Of a DNA stretch of 47,933 nt, positions 29,637 to 38,670 are shown piece after piece (the first letter of the stretch is position 1; the number at the start of each line of letters is the position of its first letter). Both the position numbers and the translations under genes were made by a program. The DNA is from Chitinophagaceae bacterium UBA7600 (GTDB taxonomy: Bacteria > Bacteroidota > Bacteroidia > Chitinophagales > Chitinophagaceae), in assembly GCA_002478885.1 (NCBI GenBank), contig DLKC01000059.1, positions 1 to 47,933 of the forward strand, given 5' to 3'. The notes below the pieces were generated by a model. It was not told the origin of the DNA, did no database searches, and saw nothing but the letters and a program-made list of their open reading frames with translations.

Positions 29637-29656
29637 GTACAAGTGTGCGACGCAAC
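29637..29656 (+). repeat. Dispersed 20-bp element, copy 8
   Basis: It reads GTACAAGTGTGCGACGCAAC, a perfect consensus copy followed by CAAAGCTCC. It is a single copy 92 bp beyond the ABC-F stop. Confidence 0.93.
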
Positions 29657-29748
29657 CAAAGCTCCATAAGAAAACAGCAGCTGAGTTCATATAATTTACG
29701 AACCGGGCGATACTTGACAGTCGGTTGCTTTGTCAAAGAACCTACATA

Positions 29749-31389
<1,641 letters not shown>

Positions 31390-31413
31390 TTACTTGCTCA
31401 TTTTTTCGAGCCG

Positions 31414-31421
31414 CAAAAGTA
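31414..31421 (-). promoter_or_regulatory. Bacteroidota-type -7 box for the ABC-F gene
   Basis: The minus strand reads TACTTTTG, an exact TAnnTTTG match whose inner edge is 24 bp from the start codon at 31389, giving a short leader. A matching -33 element is not obvious. Confidence 0.45.
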
Positions 31422-31521
31422 AGGCTTATAGGCGAGATAAGGGTAATTACCAGAAACAAAGAATCTCCGGAACCAGCAGTGTTTTTTGCATTGACAGGGC
31501 TGCAATGCTACTATCAGCTTC

Positions 31522-31541
31522 GTTGTGTCACTCACTTGTAC
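31522..31541 (-). repeat. Dispersed 20-bp element, copy 9 (variant)
   Basis: The plus strand reads GTTGTGTCACTCACTTGTAC, identical over all 20 bases to the variant at 9758-9777 some 21.8 kb away. It is preceded by CAGCTTC as in standard copies and is a single copy in the 208-bp gap. Confidence 0.87.
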
Positions 31542-31597
31542 CTACGGTTCTATACGGGTCGATACCGAAAATCCGTTGACTTAAACGGCCAGCGATA

Positions 31598-34372
31598 TCA
31601 GTTTGGTAATCTCAACTCATTTGCTTCACTGTTCCAGCTTTCCACCACCAGTGATGACTGCAATCCGTTTAATTTTGAAACAGGCACACTTACCGAAACC
31701 GTTTCTGATTCTTTTGCCGGCAAAGAGAAATAGCTGTCGCTCCAAAAAGCCGGAAGTATCTCCTCCCCGTTTACTACAATTTGCGGATGAATAAAAAAGG
31801 CCATTTGCGGACTGGTGTTAGTGAATTTGAGTTGATAAGTGATCATATCCTTTTTTTTCTCCTGGCTTAATACCTTCATCGCCAAATTTGCCGGTTTCAT
31901 GCCTGCAAACGCAGCGTAGTCATGGTTTTTCTGCATCCAGTAAACGTTCCGGGAAATAACTGCACCTTTTGTATCCACAAGTTTAAGCACAACAAATACC
32001 AACGCGTTTTGCTTTTCCAGTTCCGATGCAAGCGAAAACGATTCCTTCGCTTCCGGCCCTTTTGTTGACAATTTTGCTTTTTTCGAATAAAGTAAGTTCC
32101 CATTCAAATCAACAACCGAAGCCTCAACGGTCAGGTCATTTTTTTCTGCATAAGTCCTGTTCACTACCGCCACAAAAGAATCGTCAAGATTCAATTGCAC
32201 ATGCACTGGCTCGCACGCTCTTTGCATAAAATAGTATCCGGCGTTTGGTTCCATATACCAATCATACACCTGCCATATAACACTGGGAAAGGCAGCGTTG
32301 AGTTTCCACAGCATCACGCCACCGGTTTCATTCAATTTATGCCCGGCCGATTCAAAAATGCCACGATAGCCATCTGCATTCATGATCTGCATTTTGTCAC
32401 AGAAATCTTTTAAAGAAACAGGCTTTCCCAAGCGCCTGGTCATATCATTATAATAAAGCTCATAATGCCCATTACCTGAACAGGCGTCATGATAACCCCA
32501 GGTATTATTCAGCGGGTAAGGCACATTCGGATCAGGCAGTAGGTTATTGATGATCTTATGCATGATCGAATAAGGCGGTTGGGAAGGAATGCCTGTCTCA
32601 TCTTTAAATACCCAGTCTTTGCCATTGTCAACAAGCCTGTAATAAGTAGCCGGGTCTTCCCATTTGTATGACCCGCCGCTGTATACGCCGGAAGCTTCAT
32701 CATCTGGCCAGGAACCTTTCCAGCCTGAAGGTTTACTTGCAAATCCGGAGGAACTGGGAATAAACGGCCGTGTTCCATCCAAAGTGGCCACATTCTCCCG
32801 CATGGCATCATACAATTCTTTTCTCGCATGCCCTTCGTTACCTCCTGTCCAAACCAATAAGCTTGCATGGTTACGAATCCTTAAAATTGTACTGACAATA
32901 TTTTTAACAAAGATGCTGCCATCAGGCGGGTAGTCTTTCGATCCTTTAAACTCTCCATGTGTATCGCCTGTTACCCAGAAATCCTGCCAAACCAGCAATC
33001 CATATTTATCTGCAGACGCATAAAAATCGTCTGTCTCGCCGAGACCGCCGCCCCATATACGCACCAGGTTTACGTTGCCGTTCCTGCACAGGCGAAGTTC
33101 ATCGTCGTAGCGCTGTGCATCCCGGTTAAGCATCATGTCCGGCACCCACGCGCCACCAACCAAATGCACTTTTCTTCCATTAACCAAAAAGTCGCGACGC
33201 ACCCATCCATTCAATTTTGTTGTTGTTGAACTGACTGTTCTAATACCAAATAAAAAGGAAGTGTCATCAGAAATTGAATTGGCGCTTATATACTGAATCC
33301 TTATGCGGTATAAATCAGGGTTGCCATAATTATTCGGCCACCATAAATGAGGCCGGGATATAATCAGTTGTTTTATTTCATCGCTGCTCAGCTTAATTTC
33401 CTTGCTTGCTGCCGCATCAACCATTACATGCCGTTCCACCAAAAACGCTTCTCCCTTAAAAGTTTCGGGCGAGATTGTTATTTTCAAGCTACCCGTAGAA
33501 GTGGTGTTCCCCTTATTATTTAAAACCAGGCTTAGCGACAGTTTTGCCAAACCGGTATCAGGCAGGTTGGGAAGTTCTGTAACGAGATGTGGCTGCTGAA
33601 TAATCACCTTCCCTGTAGTGCGCAAATAAACCGGTAACCAGATTCCCATGTTCCTGTCATGCACTTCCGGCAACCAATCCCAGCCAACAGAACAAAGCAT
33701 GGTAATGTTTTTACCGATATCACCTGTGGGCCCGCCATTTTCGTAGAAGTCGCCCATTGCAGCCAGTTGTGGCTTCGCTGGCAAGCCCGGCTCATCTAAT
33801 GGATAAATTTTTACAGCAAGTATATTTTTTTTGCCAGCGATTATAGCGCGGCTTACGTCAAGATAGTATTCTGCAAACATGCCGGCCATCTGCGATGAGT
33901 CTGAAATCAGCTTTCCATTCAGCCAAACCTCTGCGCGGTAATTGATGCCTTTAAAGATCAGTTGAAATATTTTGTCTTTGTCTGCGGCCGGCACATCAAA
34001 TGATGTTCTGTACCAATATGGTTTTTTCCATGGATTTGGCTCGCCCGGTAAAAAACTATATTGTTCCAAATGATATTGATGATTGAATGAATCCGATGCA
34101 TCAGGTATAAGCATATTGTTTATCCCGATGTACGGGTCAGCATATACTTTATTTTGCACCAAACCCGTCAAAACCGTGCATGGTACACGAACAGGAAACC
34201 AGTAGTCAGCGCTCTTGTATTGCGGCGCAGATAATGTTGCTCCGTCTTCTTTAATCAGAGCTGACGATTGCAGATCGAATTGGGTTAACTGCACTTGCTT
34301 TACAGCATTCGGCTGGGCAAATAAAAAGAGCGGGAACAACATTGTAGCACACAGGGCAATTTTCTTTCCCAT
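31598..34372 (-). CDS. Exported GH2 glycosidase, exo-beta-glucosaminidase/beta-mannosidase-like
   Basis: The protein has 924 residues with a signal peptide (MGKKIALCATMLFPLFLFAQ). The order is typical of GH2: an N-terminal jelly-roll sugar-binding domain (about 40-220, with Y-R-A-E-V-W-L-N-G), an Ig-like sandwich (about 230-370), a TIM barrel (about 375-680) and C-terminal sandwiches. Candidate catalytic residues are Glu513 in W-T-G-G-N-E-G (acid/base) and Glu592 in K-D-E-T-G-I-P-S (nucleophile). The branch resembles exo-beta-D-glucosaminidases and plant-type endo-beta-mannosidases; which substrate applies is uncertain. Periplasmic or outer-membrane location is likely. No SusC/SusD pair adjoins it, so it is not in an obvious polysaccharide-utilisation locus. 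Confidence 0.85.
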   Translation of the reverse strand: MGKKIALCATMLFPLFLFAQPNAVKQVQLTQFDLQSSALIKEDGATLSAPQYKSADYWFPVRVPCTVLTGLVQNKVYADPYIGINNMLIPDASDSFNHQYHLEQYSFLPGEPNPWKKPYWYRTSFDVPAADKDKIFQLIFKGINYRAEVWLNGKLISDSSQMAGMFAEYYLDVSRAIIAGKKNILAVKIYPLDEPGLPAKPQLAAMGDFYENGGPTGDIGKNITMLCSVGWDWLPEVHDRNMGIWLPVYLRTTGKVIIQQPHLVTELPNLPDTGLAKLSLSLVLNNKGNTTSTGSLKITISPETFKGEAFLVERHVMVDAAASKEIKLSSDEIKQLIISRPHLWWPNNYGNPDLYRIRIQYISANSISDDTSFLFGIRTVSSTTTKLNGWVRRDFLVNGRKVHLVGGAWVPDMMLNRDAQRYDDELRLCRNGNVNLVRIWGGGLGETDDFYASADKYGLLVWQDFWVTGDTHGEFKGSKDYPPDGSIFVKNIVSTILRIRNHASLLVWTGGNEGHARKELYDAMRENVATLDGTRPFIPSSSGFASKPSGWKGSWPDDEASGVYSGGSYKWEDPATYYRLVDNGKDWVFKDETGIPSQPPYSIMHKIINNLLPDPNVPYPLNNTWGYHDACSGNGHYELYYNDMTRRLGKPVSLKDFCDKMQIMNADGYRGIFESAGHKLNETGGVMLWKLNAAFPSVIWQVYDWYMEPNAGYYFMQRACEPVHVQLNLDDSFVAVVNRTYAEKNDLTVEASVVDLNGNLLYSKKAKLSTKGPEAKESFSLASELEKQNALVFVVLKLVDTKGAVISRNVYWMQKNHDYAAFAGMKPANLAMKVLSQEKKKDMITYQLKFTNTSPQMAFFIHPQIVVNGEEILPAFWSDSYFSLPAKESETVSVSVPVSKLNGLQSSLVVESWNSEANELRLPN

Positions 34373-34541
34373 AACGTAAACTTTTGAACCTGCAAGGTAC
34401 CACGCATGTTACTTTCCATTGCTGACAAATATCATTGCATGGTAACAAATAAGCATCGAAGGCAAACCAATCTGCATACTTTTTTAACAAGGTTAAAAAA
34501 TGATGCTATGAGCCAAGGGCCAGTACCGCTATTTGGCTTTG

Positions 34542-34561
34542 CTTGCGTCGCACTCTTGTAC
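34542..34561 (-). repeat. Dispersed 20-bp element, copy 10 (left half of inverted pair)
   Basis: The plus strand reads CTTGCGTCGCACTCTTGTAC and is preceded by GGCTTTG. It pairs with 34666-34685; the outer span is exactly 144 bp. Confidence 0.92.
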
Positions 34562-34665
34562 TGTGGCACACAGGTCGGCAAGGCAAGAAAACGACAATAC
34601 GGAAGTATTTTATTATTGCGGAGATGATTTTGGCTGTAGCCTATTTGCTGAGTTACGGACCAATT

Positions 34666-34685
34666 GCACAAGTGTGCGACGCAAC
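34666..34685 (+). repeat. Dispersed 20-bp element, copy 11 (right half of inverted pair)
   Basis: It reads GCACAAGTGTGCGACGCAAC followed by GAAAGC, a full consensus copy of the GCAC-ended form. Confidence 0.93.
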
Positions 34686-34726
34686 GAAAGCATTATGCCT
34701 GCACATCAGCCCGGCCCATAATAAAA

Positions 34727-35761
34727 TCAATTTACTTTTTTCAACAAAACTATATAGGTAGGAAAGTGATCGCTATAGCCGCCGCGATAGGTATTACCAT
34801 CCCATGTGCGCATTGGGTAACCTTTGTATTTTCCCATATTCTCGATCATGAACTGCTTGTTGAAAATATGCTGCCGGTAATAAAAAAATCCCTGTTGATT
34901 TTTATCAAGCCATGACTGGCTGATGATGATCTGGTCAAACAAGCCCCAAGCGTCGTTGTAAGCAAGTGTGCCTATGCCTTTTTTATACATTTCAACCCAT
35001 GGATTAAACAAGCCGCCGGGCTTTACTTCGGCTGCATTGCCTTTGGCGCCGAGCACTTTGGTAATACTTTTATTTACAGGGTCGTCGTTGAGATCACCGG
35101 TAACAATAAATTTTGCACCAGGTTCGGCCTTTTGAATACTGTCGATAAAATTTCTGTCAACCTGCGCTGCGGCGAAACGCCCGGGCGCACTGCGCTCTTC
35201 ACCACCCAAACGGCTTGGCCAGTGGTTTACAAAAACATGAACAGTTTCTCCGTCCAGTTTTCCTTTTACCCACAATACATCTCTTGTGAAAATATTTTCT
35301 TTGGCCCCTTCCGGCAGGCGTACAAATAATTTCCGGCTGTCTTCAATGGTAAAATATGTTGGATTGTACAATAGCGCTACATCTACACCTCGAAGGTCAT
35401 GGGAATCGTAGTGAACAACCTTATAATTGCGGCTTCGCAACAACGGGTGATGAATGAGATCGTTCAACACCGTATCATTCTCGATCTCGGCAACGCCTAT
35501 GATTGCCGGGCCGTCGGGATTAATATCCGTTCCCATTTGAGAGAGCACGGTTGCAAGATGCTGCACTTTATCGCGGTAAATTTTGCTATTATAATTCCTT
35601 GCACCACCCGGGGTGAAGTCATCGTCGTTCACTACAGGATTATCAATCGTGTCATAAAAATTTTCAAGATTATAAAAAGCCACAACGGCAACCTTGTATT
35701 GCTGTTGCGCATGCAAAGAAATAGCAGGCAAAATAAAAAACAGGCTTAAGGCAATTCGCAT
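34727..35761 (-). CDS. Exported endonuclease/exonuclease/phosphatase (EEP) family enzyme
   Basis: The protein has 344 residues from ATG 35761 (MRIALSLFFILPAISLHAQ, a clear signal peptide); the frame extends to 35794 with 11 less likely residues. EEP-fold motifs are complete: N-L-E-N-F-Y, G-V-A-E-I-E-N-D (metal-binding Glu), V-N-H-W-P-S-R (His), T-G-D-L-N-D-D-P (Asp/Asn), and the terminal S-D-H-F-P (catalytic Asp-His). It hydrolyses phosphodiester or phosphomonoester bonds in the periplasm or outside the cell; DNA, RNA or another phosphoester are all possible. It is divergent, across 112 bp, from the TonB receptor and the OB-fold/lamin-tail lipoprotein genes, an arrangement that suggests they act together. 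Confidence 0.88.
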   Translation of the reverse strand: MRIALSLFFILPAISLHAQQQYKVAVVAFYNLENFYDTIDNPVVNDDDFTPGGARNYNSKIYRDKVQHLATVLSQMGTDINPDGPAIIGVAEIENDTVLNDLIHHPLLRSRNYKVVHYDSHDLRGVDVALLYNPTYFTIEDSRKLFVRLPEGAKENIFTRDVLWVKGKLDGETVHVFVNHWPSRLGGEERSAPGRFAAAQVDRNFIDSIQKAEPGAKFIVTGDLNDDPVNKSITKVLGAKGNAAEVKPGGLFNPWVEMYKKGIGTLAYNDAWGLFDQIIISQSWLDKNQQGFFYYRQHIFNKQFMIENMGKYKGYPMRTWDGNTYRGGYSDHFPTYIVLLKKVN

Positions 35762-35832
35762 AGGGATAAAACTAACTAAAACCACGAAAAACAAAAACAG
35801 CCGGCGCTATTGTATTCTTCAAAAAATCGCTG

Positions 35833-35840
35833 TATTTTTT
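35833..35840 (+). promoter_or_regulatory. Possible promoter of the TonB receptor gene
   Basis: TATTTTTT (35833-35840) resembles the TAnnTTTG -7 box and lies 20 nt after a TTG at 35810-35812, a fair fit to a -33/-7 arrangement, 33 bp before the chosen start at 35874. The last base of the box is off-consensus. Confidence 0.35.
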
Positions 35841-35873
35841 TTCACCAGTGATTTAAATAAAACAAAACCCGCC

Positions 35874-38447
35874 ATGCGATCGTTGACTTCAACCCTGCTT
35901 TTCTGCATGATTGCTTTTATCAGCAACGCCCAGAAACCTAAAGAAAATATAAGAGATAGTGCCTTTGCCCAGGACTCTGTTCTGATAACAGATATGAAAG
36001 AGAATGTAACTGACAATATCCCGATTATCACTGTTGACGAATCCGAATTTACCGATGCCGGCAGCCAGAACATTTCCAGTTTACTTACTGCAGGCCGTGA
36101 ACCATTTTATACCGCGGCAGCCTATTATTTTAGTCCGCTGCGTTTCAGGATAAGAGGCTATGATGCAGATTTTTCAGTCACCTACATGAATGGTATACCG
36201 GTATACAATATCGATAATGGCCTTACGCCGTTCGGGCAATGGAGCTGGCTAAATGATGTTATGCGTAATCGCGAAGTTGTTACCGGCCTCAGGCCAACAA
36301 CCTACGCATTCGGGGCGCCTGGCATAAGCACAAATATTGATGCCAGAGCAAGCAAACAAAAGAAGCAGACAAGTTTTGGATATGCATTTTCCAACCGCAA
36401 TTATAATCATAGATGGACACTGACGCATAGCAGTGGCATCAGTAAAAAAGGTTGGGCCTTTTGCTTCTCCCTAAGCAGAAGATGGGCAGATGAGGGATAT
36501 ATACCAGGCACCTATTACAATGGCTGGAGTTATTTTGCCGGCGTTGATAAGCGGCTCGATCAAAAAAATCTTCTGTCGCTCGTTGTATTCGGCGCTCCGA
36601 CAGAGAACGGCAGATCGGGCGCCACCGTTACAGAAATAATGGACCTCGCAGGCACACATTATTACAATCCATACTGGGGTTTTCAAAATGGTAAAAAAAG
36701 AAATGCCAATGTTGCCAGGAGCAATCAGCCTGTAATCATTTTCACACATGATCATCGTTTCAATAACAACACGACGCTGGTAACTGCCGCTGGCTATTCG
36801 TTCGGAAACCGCAGTATCAGCGGGCTTGATTGGTACAACGCTCCTGACCCGAGACCTGATTATTACCGATACCTGCCCGGCTACCAAACCGACGCGGCAT
36901 TAAAACAGCAAGTAACCGATCTTTTTGTCAGTGAAGAATCAGCACGACAGATCGATTGGGAAAATCTATACAACACAAACCGCGAACACACAGAAACCAT
37001 TTACAACGCAAACGGAACAGACGGTAACAGTGTTACCGGCAAACGAGCTTTGTATGTTTTACAGGACCGGGTAACGAACACGCAAAAAATAAATGTTAAT
37101 GCCGTAGTCAACTCAAGGCTGAGCGAACATGCAGATATTTCAGCCGGGCTTTCTTACCAATGGCAACAGAATCATTATTATCAGCAATTAAACGACCTGC
37201 TTGGAGGCGAATTTTATGTAGACCTGAACCAGTTTGCCGAACGCGATTTTCCAAACGATCCCAACGCCGCGCAAAATGATCTTAATAATCCCAATCGTAT
37301 TATCAGGGTTGGCGACAAATACGGCTACAACTATCATATCAACATTTCCAGAACGGCAGCATGGTCGCAAAATGTATTCCGGTACAACCATTTCGATTTT
37401 TTTGCCGCGTTCGAAATTTCGGAAACAAGATTCTACAGAACCGGCAATGTGCGCAATGGCCTATTTCCGGATGACTCCTATGGCCGGTCTGTAACCAATA
37501 TTTTTAAAAACCGGGCCTTCAAGGCCGGCATCACTTACAAGATCAACGGGCGCAATTACATCTATGCAAATGTGGCGGATATTACGCGGCCGCCGTATTT
37601 TGACAATGCTTACATTTCGCCGCGCACAAGAGATTTTGAGCAGCCGGCACTTAGTAGCGAGTCCATTCAATCTGCCGAAGCAGGATACATACTTAATGCC
37701 CCAAAAATCAAGTTACGGATCGGCGGTTATTACACCGCACAAAACGACGCACTTAATGTGCTTACTTTTTACCACGAGACTTATAGAAGCTTTGTCAATT
37801 ATGCACTAAGCAATATTGACAAGCTCTATGTCGGCGGCGAGTTCGGCTTTGAAGCCAGTGCCGCAAAAAACATTTCGGTCAGCGGCGCTGCTGCGCTCGG
37901 CCGTTACTATTATAGCAGCCGCCAGCATGCAACAATCACGCTCGATAATACTGCAGAAACGGTCGACGACCAAACCGTTTATTCTGAGAATTTCCGCGTG
38001 GCAGGAACACCGCAAAACGCCTACAGCATAAGCGTTTCGTACCGGTCGCCTAAATTTTGGTTCCTGAGCTTAACGGCAAATTATTTCGACCAGGATTGGC
38101 TTGATTTCAACCCGGTTCGCAGAACAGAGGCGGCTATTGACGGCGTCGATCCCAAGACCGATCAATGGAAAAATATTCTTGCACAAACCATGTTGCCGCC
38201 ACAACACACGCTCGATTTTTTTGGAGGCTATTCACTCAAACTGCACAGCAATCCCAAAACGAGAAAAGCTGTTTATCTATCGCTGAGTGGAGGTGTGAGC
38301 AACTTACTCAACGATAAAAATATTATCAGCGGAGGCTACGAACAGTTGCGTTTTGATTTTGATACACACGACCCAAATAAGTTTCCTGCAAAATATTATT
38401 ATGCTTATGGCCTCAATTATTTTATCAGCGCAACAATCAGGCTTTAA
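35874..38447 (+). CDS. TonB-dependent outer-membrane receptor
   Basis: The protein has 857 residues from ATG 35874 (MRSLTSTLLFCMIAFISNAQ, a signal peptide); the frame is open to 35694, but that would overlap the divergent gene and lose the signal. After a short acidic N-terminus comes a plug domain (about 40-160; F-R-I-R-G-Y-D, Y-M-N-G-I-P-V, R-N-R-E-V-V-T-G-L) and then a long beta-barrel with alternating aromatic strands, ending A-T-I-R-L rather than in an aromatic residue. There is no N-terminal carboxypeptidase-like domain and no SusD partner, so it is a stand-alone receptor rather than a SusC glycan importer. The lipoprotein gene follows on the same strand after 223 bp. Confidence 0.88.
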   Translation: MRSLTSTLLFCMIAFISNAQKPKENIRDSAFAQDSVLITDMKENVTDNIPIITVDESEFTDAGSQNISSLLTAGREPFYTAAAYYFSPLRFRIRGYDADFSVTYMNGIPVYNIDNGLTPFGQWSWLNDVMRNREVVTGLRPTTYAFGAPGISTNIDARASKQKKQTSFGYAFSNRNYNHRWTLTHSSGISKKGWAFCFSLSRRWADEGYIPGTYYNGWSYFAGVDKRLDQKNLLSLVVFGAPTENGRSGATVTEIMDLAGTHYYNPYWGFQNGKKRNANVARSNQPVIIFTHDHRFNNNTTLVTAAGYSFGNRSISGLDWYNAPDPRPDYYRYLPGYQTDAALKQQVTDLFVSEESARQIDWENLYNTNREHTETIYNANGTDGNSVTGKRALYVLQDRVTNTQKINVNAVVNSRLSEHADISAGLSYQWQQNHYYQQLNDLLGGEFYVDLNQFAERDFPNDPNAAQNDLNNPNRIIRVGDKYGYNYHINISRTAAWSQNVFRYNHFDFFAAFEISETRFYRTGNVRNGLFPDDSYGRSVTNIFKNRAFKAGITYKINGRNYIYANVADITRPPYFDNAYISPRTRDFEQPALSSESIQSAEAGYILNAPKIKLRIGGYYTAQNDALNVLTFYHETYRSFVNYALSNIDKLYVGGEFGFEASAAKNISVSGAAALGRYYYSSRQHATITLDNTAETVDDQTVYSENFRVAGTPQNAYSISVSYRSPKFWFLSLTANYFDQDWLDFNPVRRTEAAIDGVDPKTDQWKNILAQTMLPPQHTLDFFGGYSLKLHSNPKTRKAVYLSLSGGVSNLLNDKNIISGGYEQLRFDFDTHDPNKFPAKYYYAYGLNYFISATIRL

Positions 38448-38494
38448 CAATAAAAAAATCCTTGGCCCAGCACCTGGATATCGATCAGGCTTCC

Positions 38495-38514
38495 GTTGCG
38501 TCGCACACTTGTGC
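38495..38514 (-). repeat. Dispersed 20-bp element, copy 12
   Basis: The plus strand reads GTTGCGTCGCACACTTGTGC and is preceded by AGGCTTCC. It is a single copy 47 bp after the receptor stop, between the receptor and lipoprotein genes, so these two may have separate promoters. Confidence 0.93.
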
Positions 38515-38670
38515 AGTTAAATCATATATGGGCAAAGATTATTTTTTAAATACAACCTCCTTTCCGTGGCTACTGAATAGCACGCAAAACGTCTAAGTTA
38601 TGAAGCTGCGAAGCACAGTTATGGTAACCAATAGAAGTAACAGTACTTATATAAATAAACTCAAAAAAAT

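Larger units (their letters stand above)
29239..29748. other. 510-bp intergenic region upstream of the response-regulator pair
   Basis: It carries a TAnnTTTG-type box for the regulator pair (29299-29306) and one dispersed element (29637-29656). It also has a short inverted repeat TTGACA/TGTCAA (29714-29719 and 29731-29736) just beyond the ABC-F stop, without a T-run. Small frames here have no recognisable protein character; no gene is called. Confidence 0.6.
34373..34726. other. 354-bp intergenic region with an inverted element pair
   Basis: The region between the GH2 start and the endonuclease-like stop (both minus strand) holds the inverted pair 34542-34561 / 34666-34685. The 104-bp interior has no transposase or recognisable gene and does not visibly resemble the interior of the other 144-bp pair at 43890-44033. 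No terminator is evident. Confidence 0.65.

Noticed and set aside
29714..29736. TTGACA/TGTCAA inverted repeat as the ABC-F terminator
   Set aside because: Six-base AT-rich stem with an 11-nt loop and no following T-run on the minus strand; too weak to call.
34542..34561. The dispersed element as an intrinsic terminator
   Set aside because: The dyad has only a one-base centre so a single copy cannot form a stable RNA hairpin, and there is no T-run; real terminators are separate and lie nearer the genes.
34542..34685. Insertion-sequence remnant or MITE with terminal inverted repeats
   Set aside because: The ends fit, but the interior is only 104 bp, has no transposase remnant, shows no visible similarity to the other pairs, and I see no flanking target duplication. 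Kept as a paired dispersed element instead.
35694..35873. 60-residue N-terminal extension of the TonB receptor
   Set aside because: It would overlap the divergent EEP gene and bury the clear signal peptide that starts at 35874.
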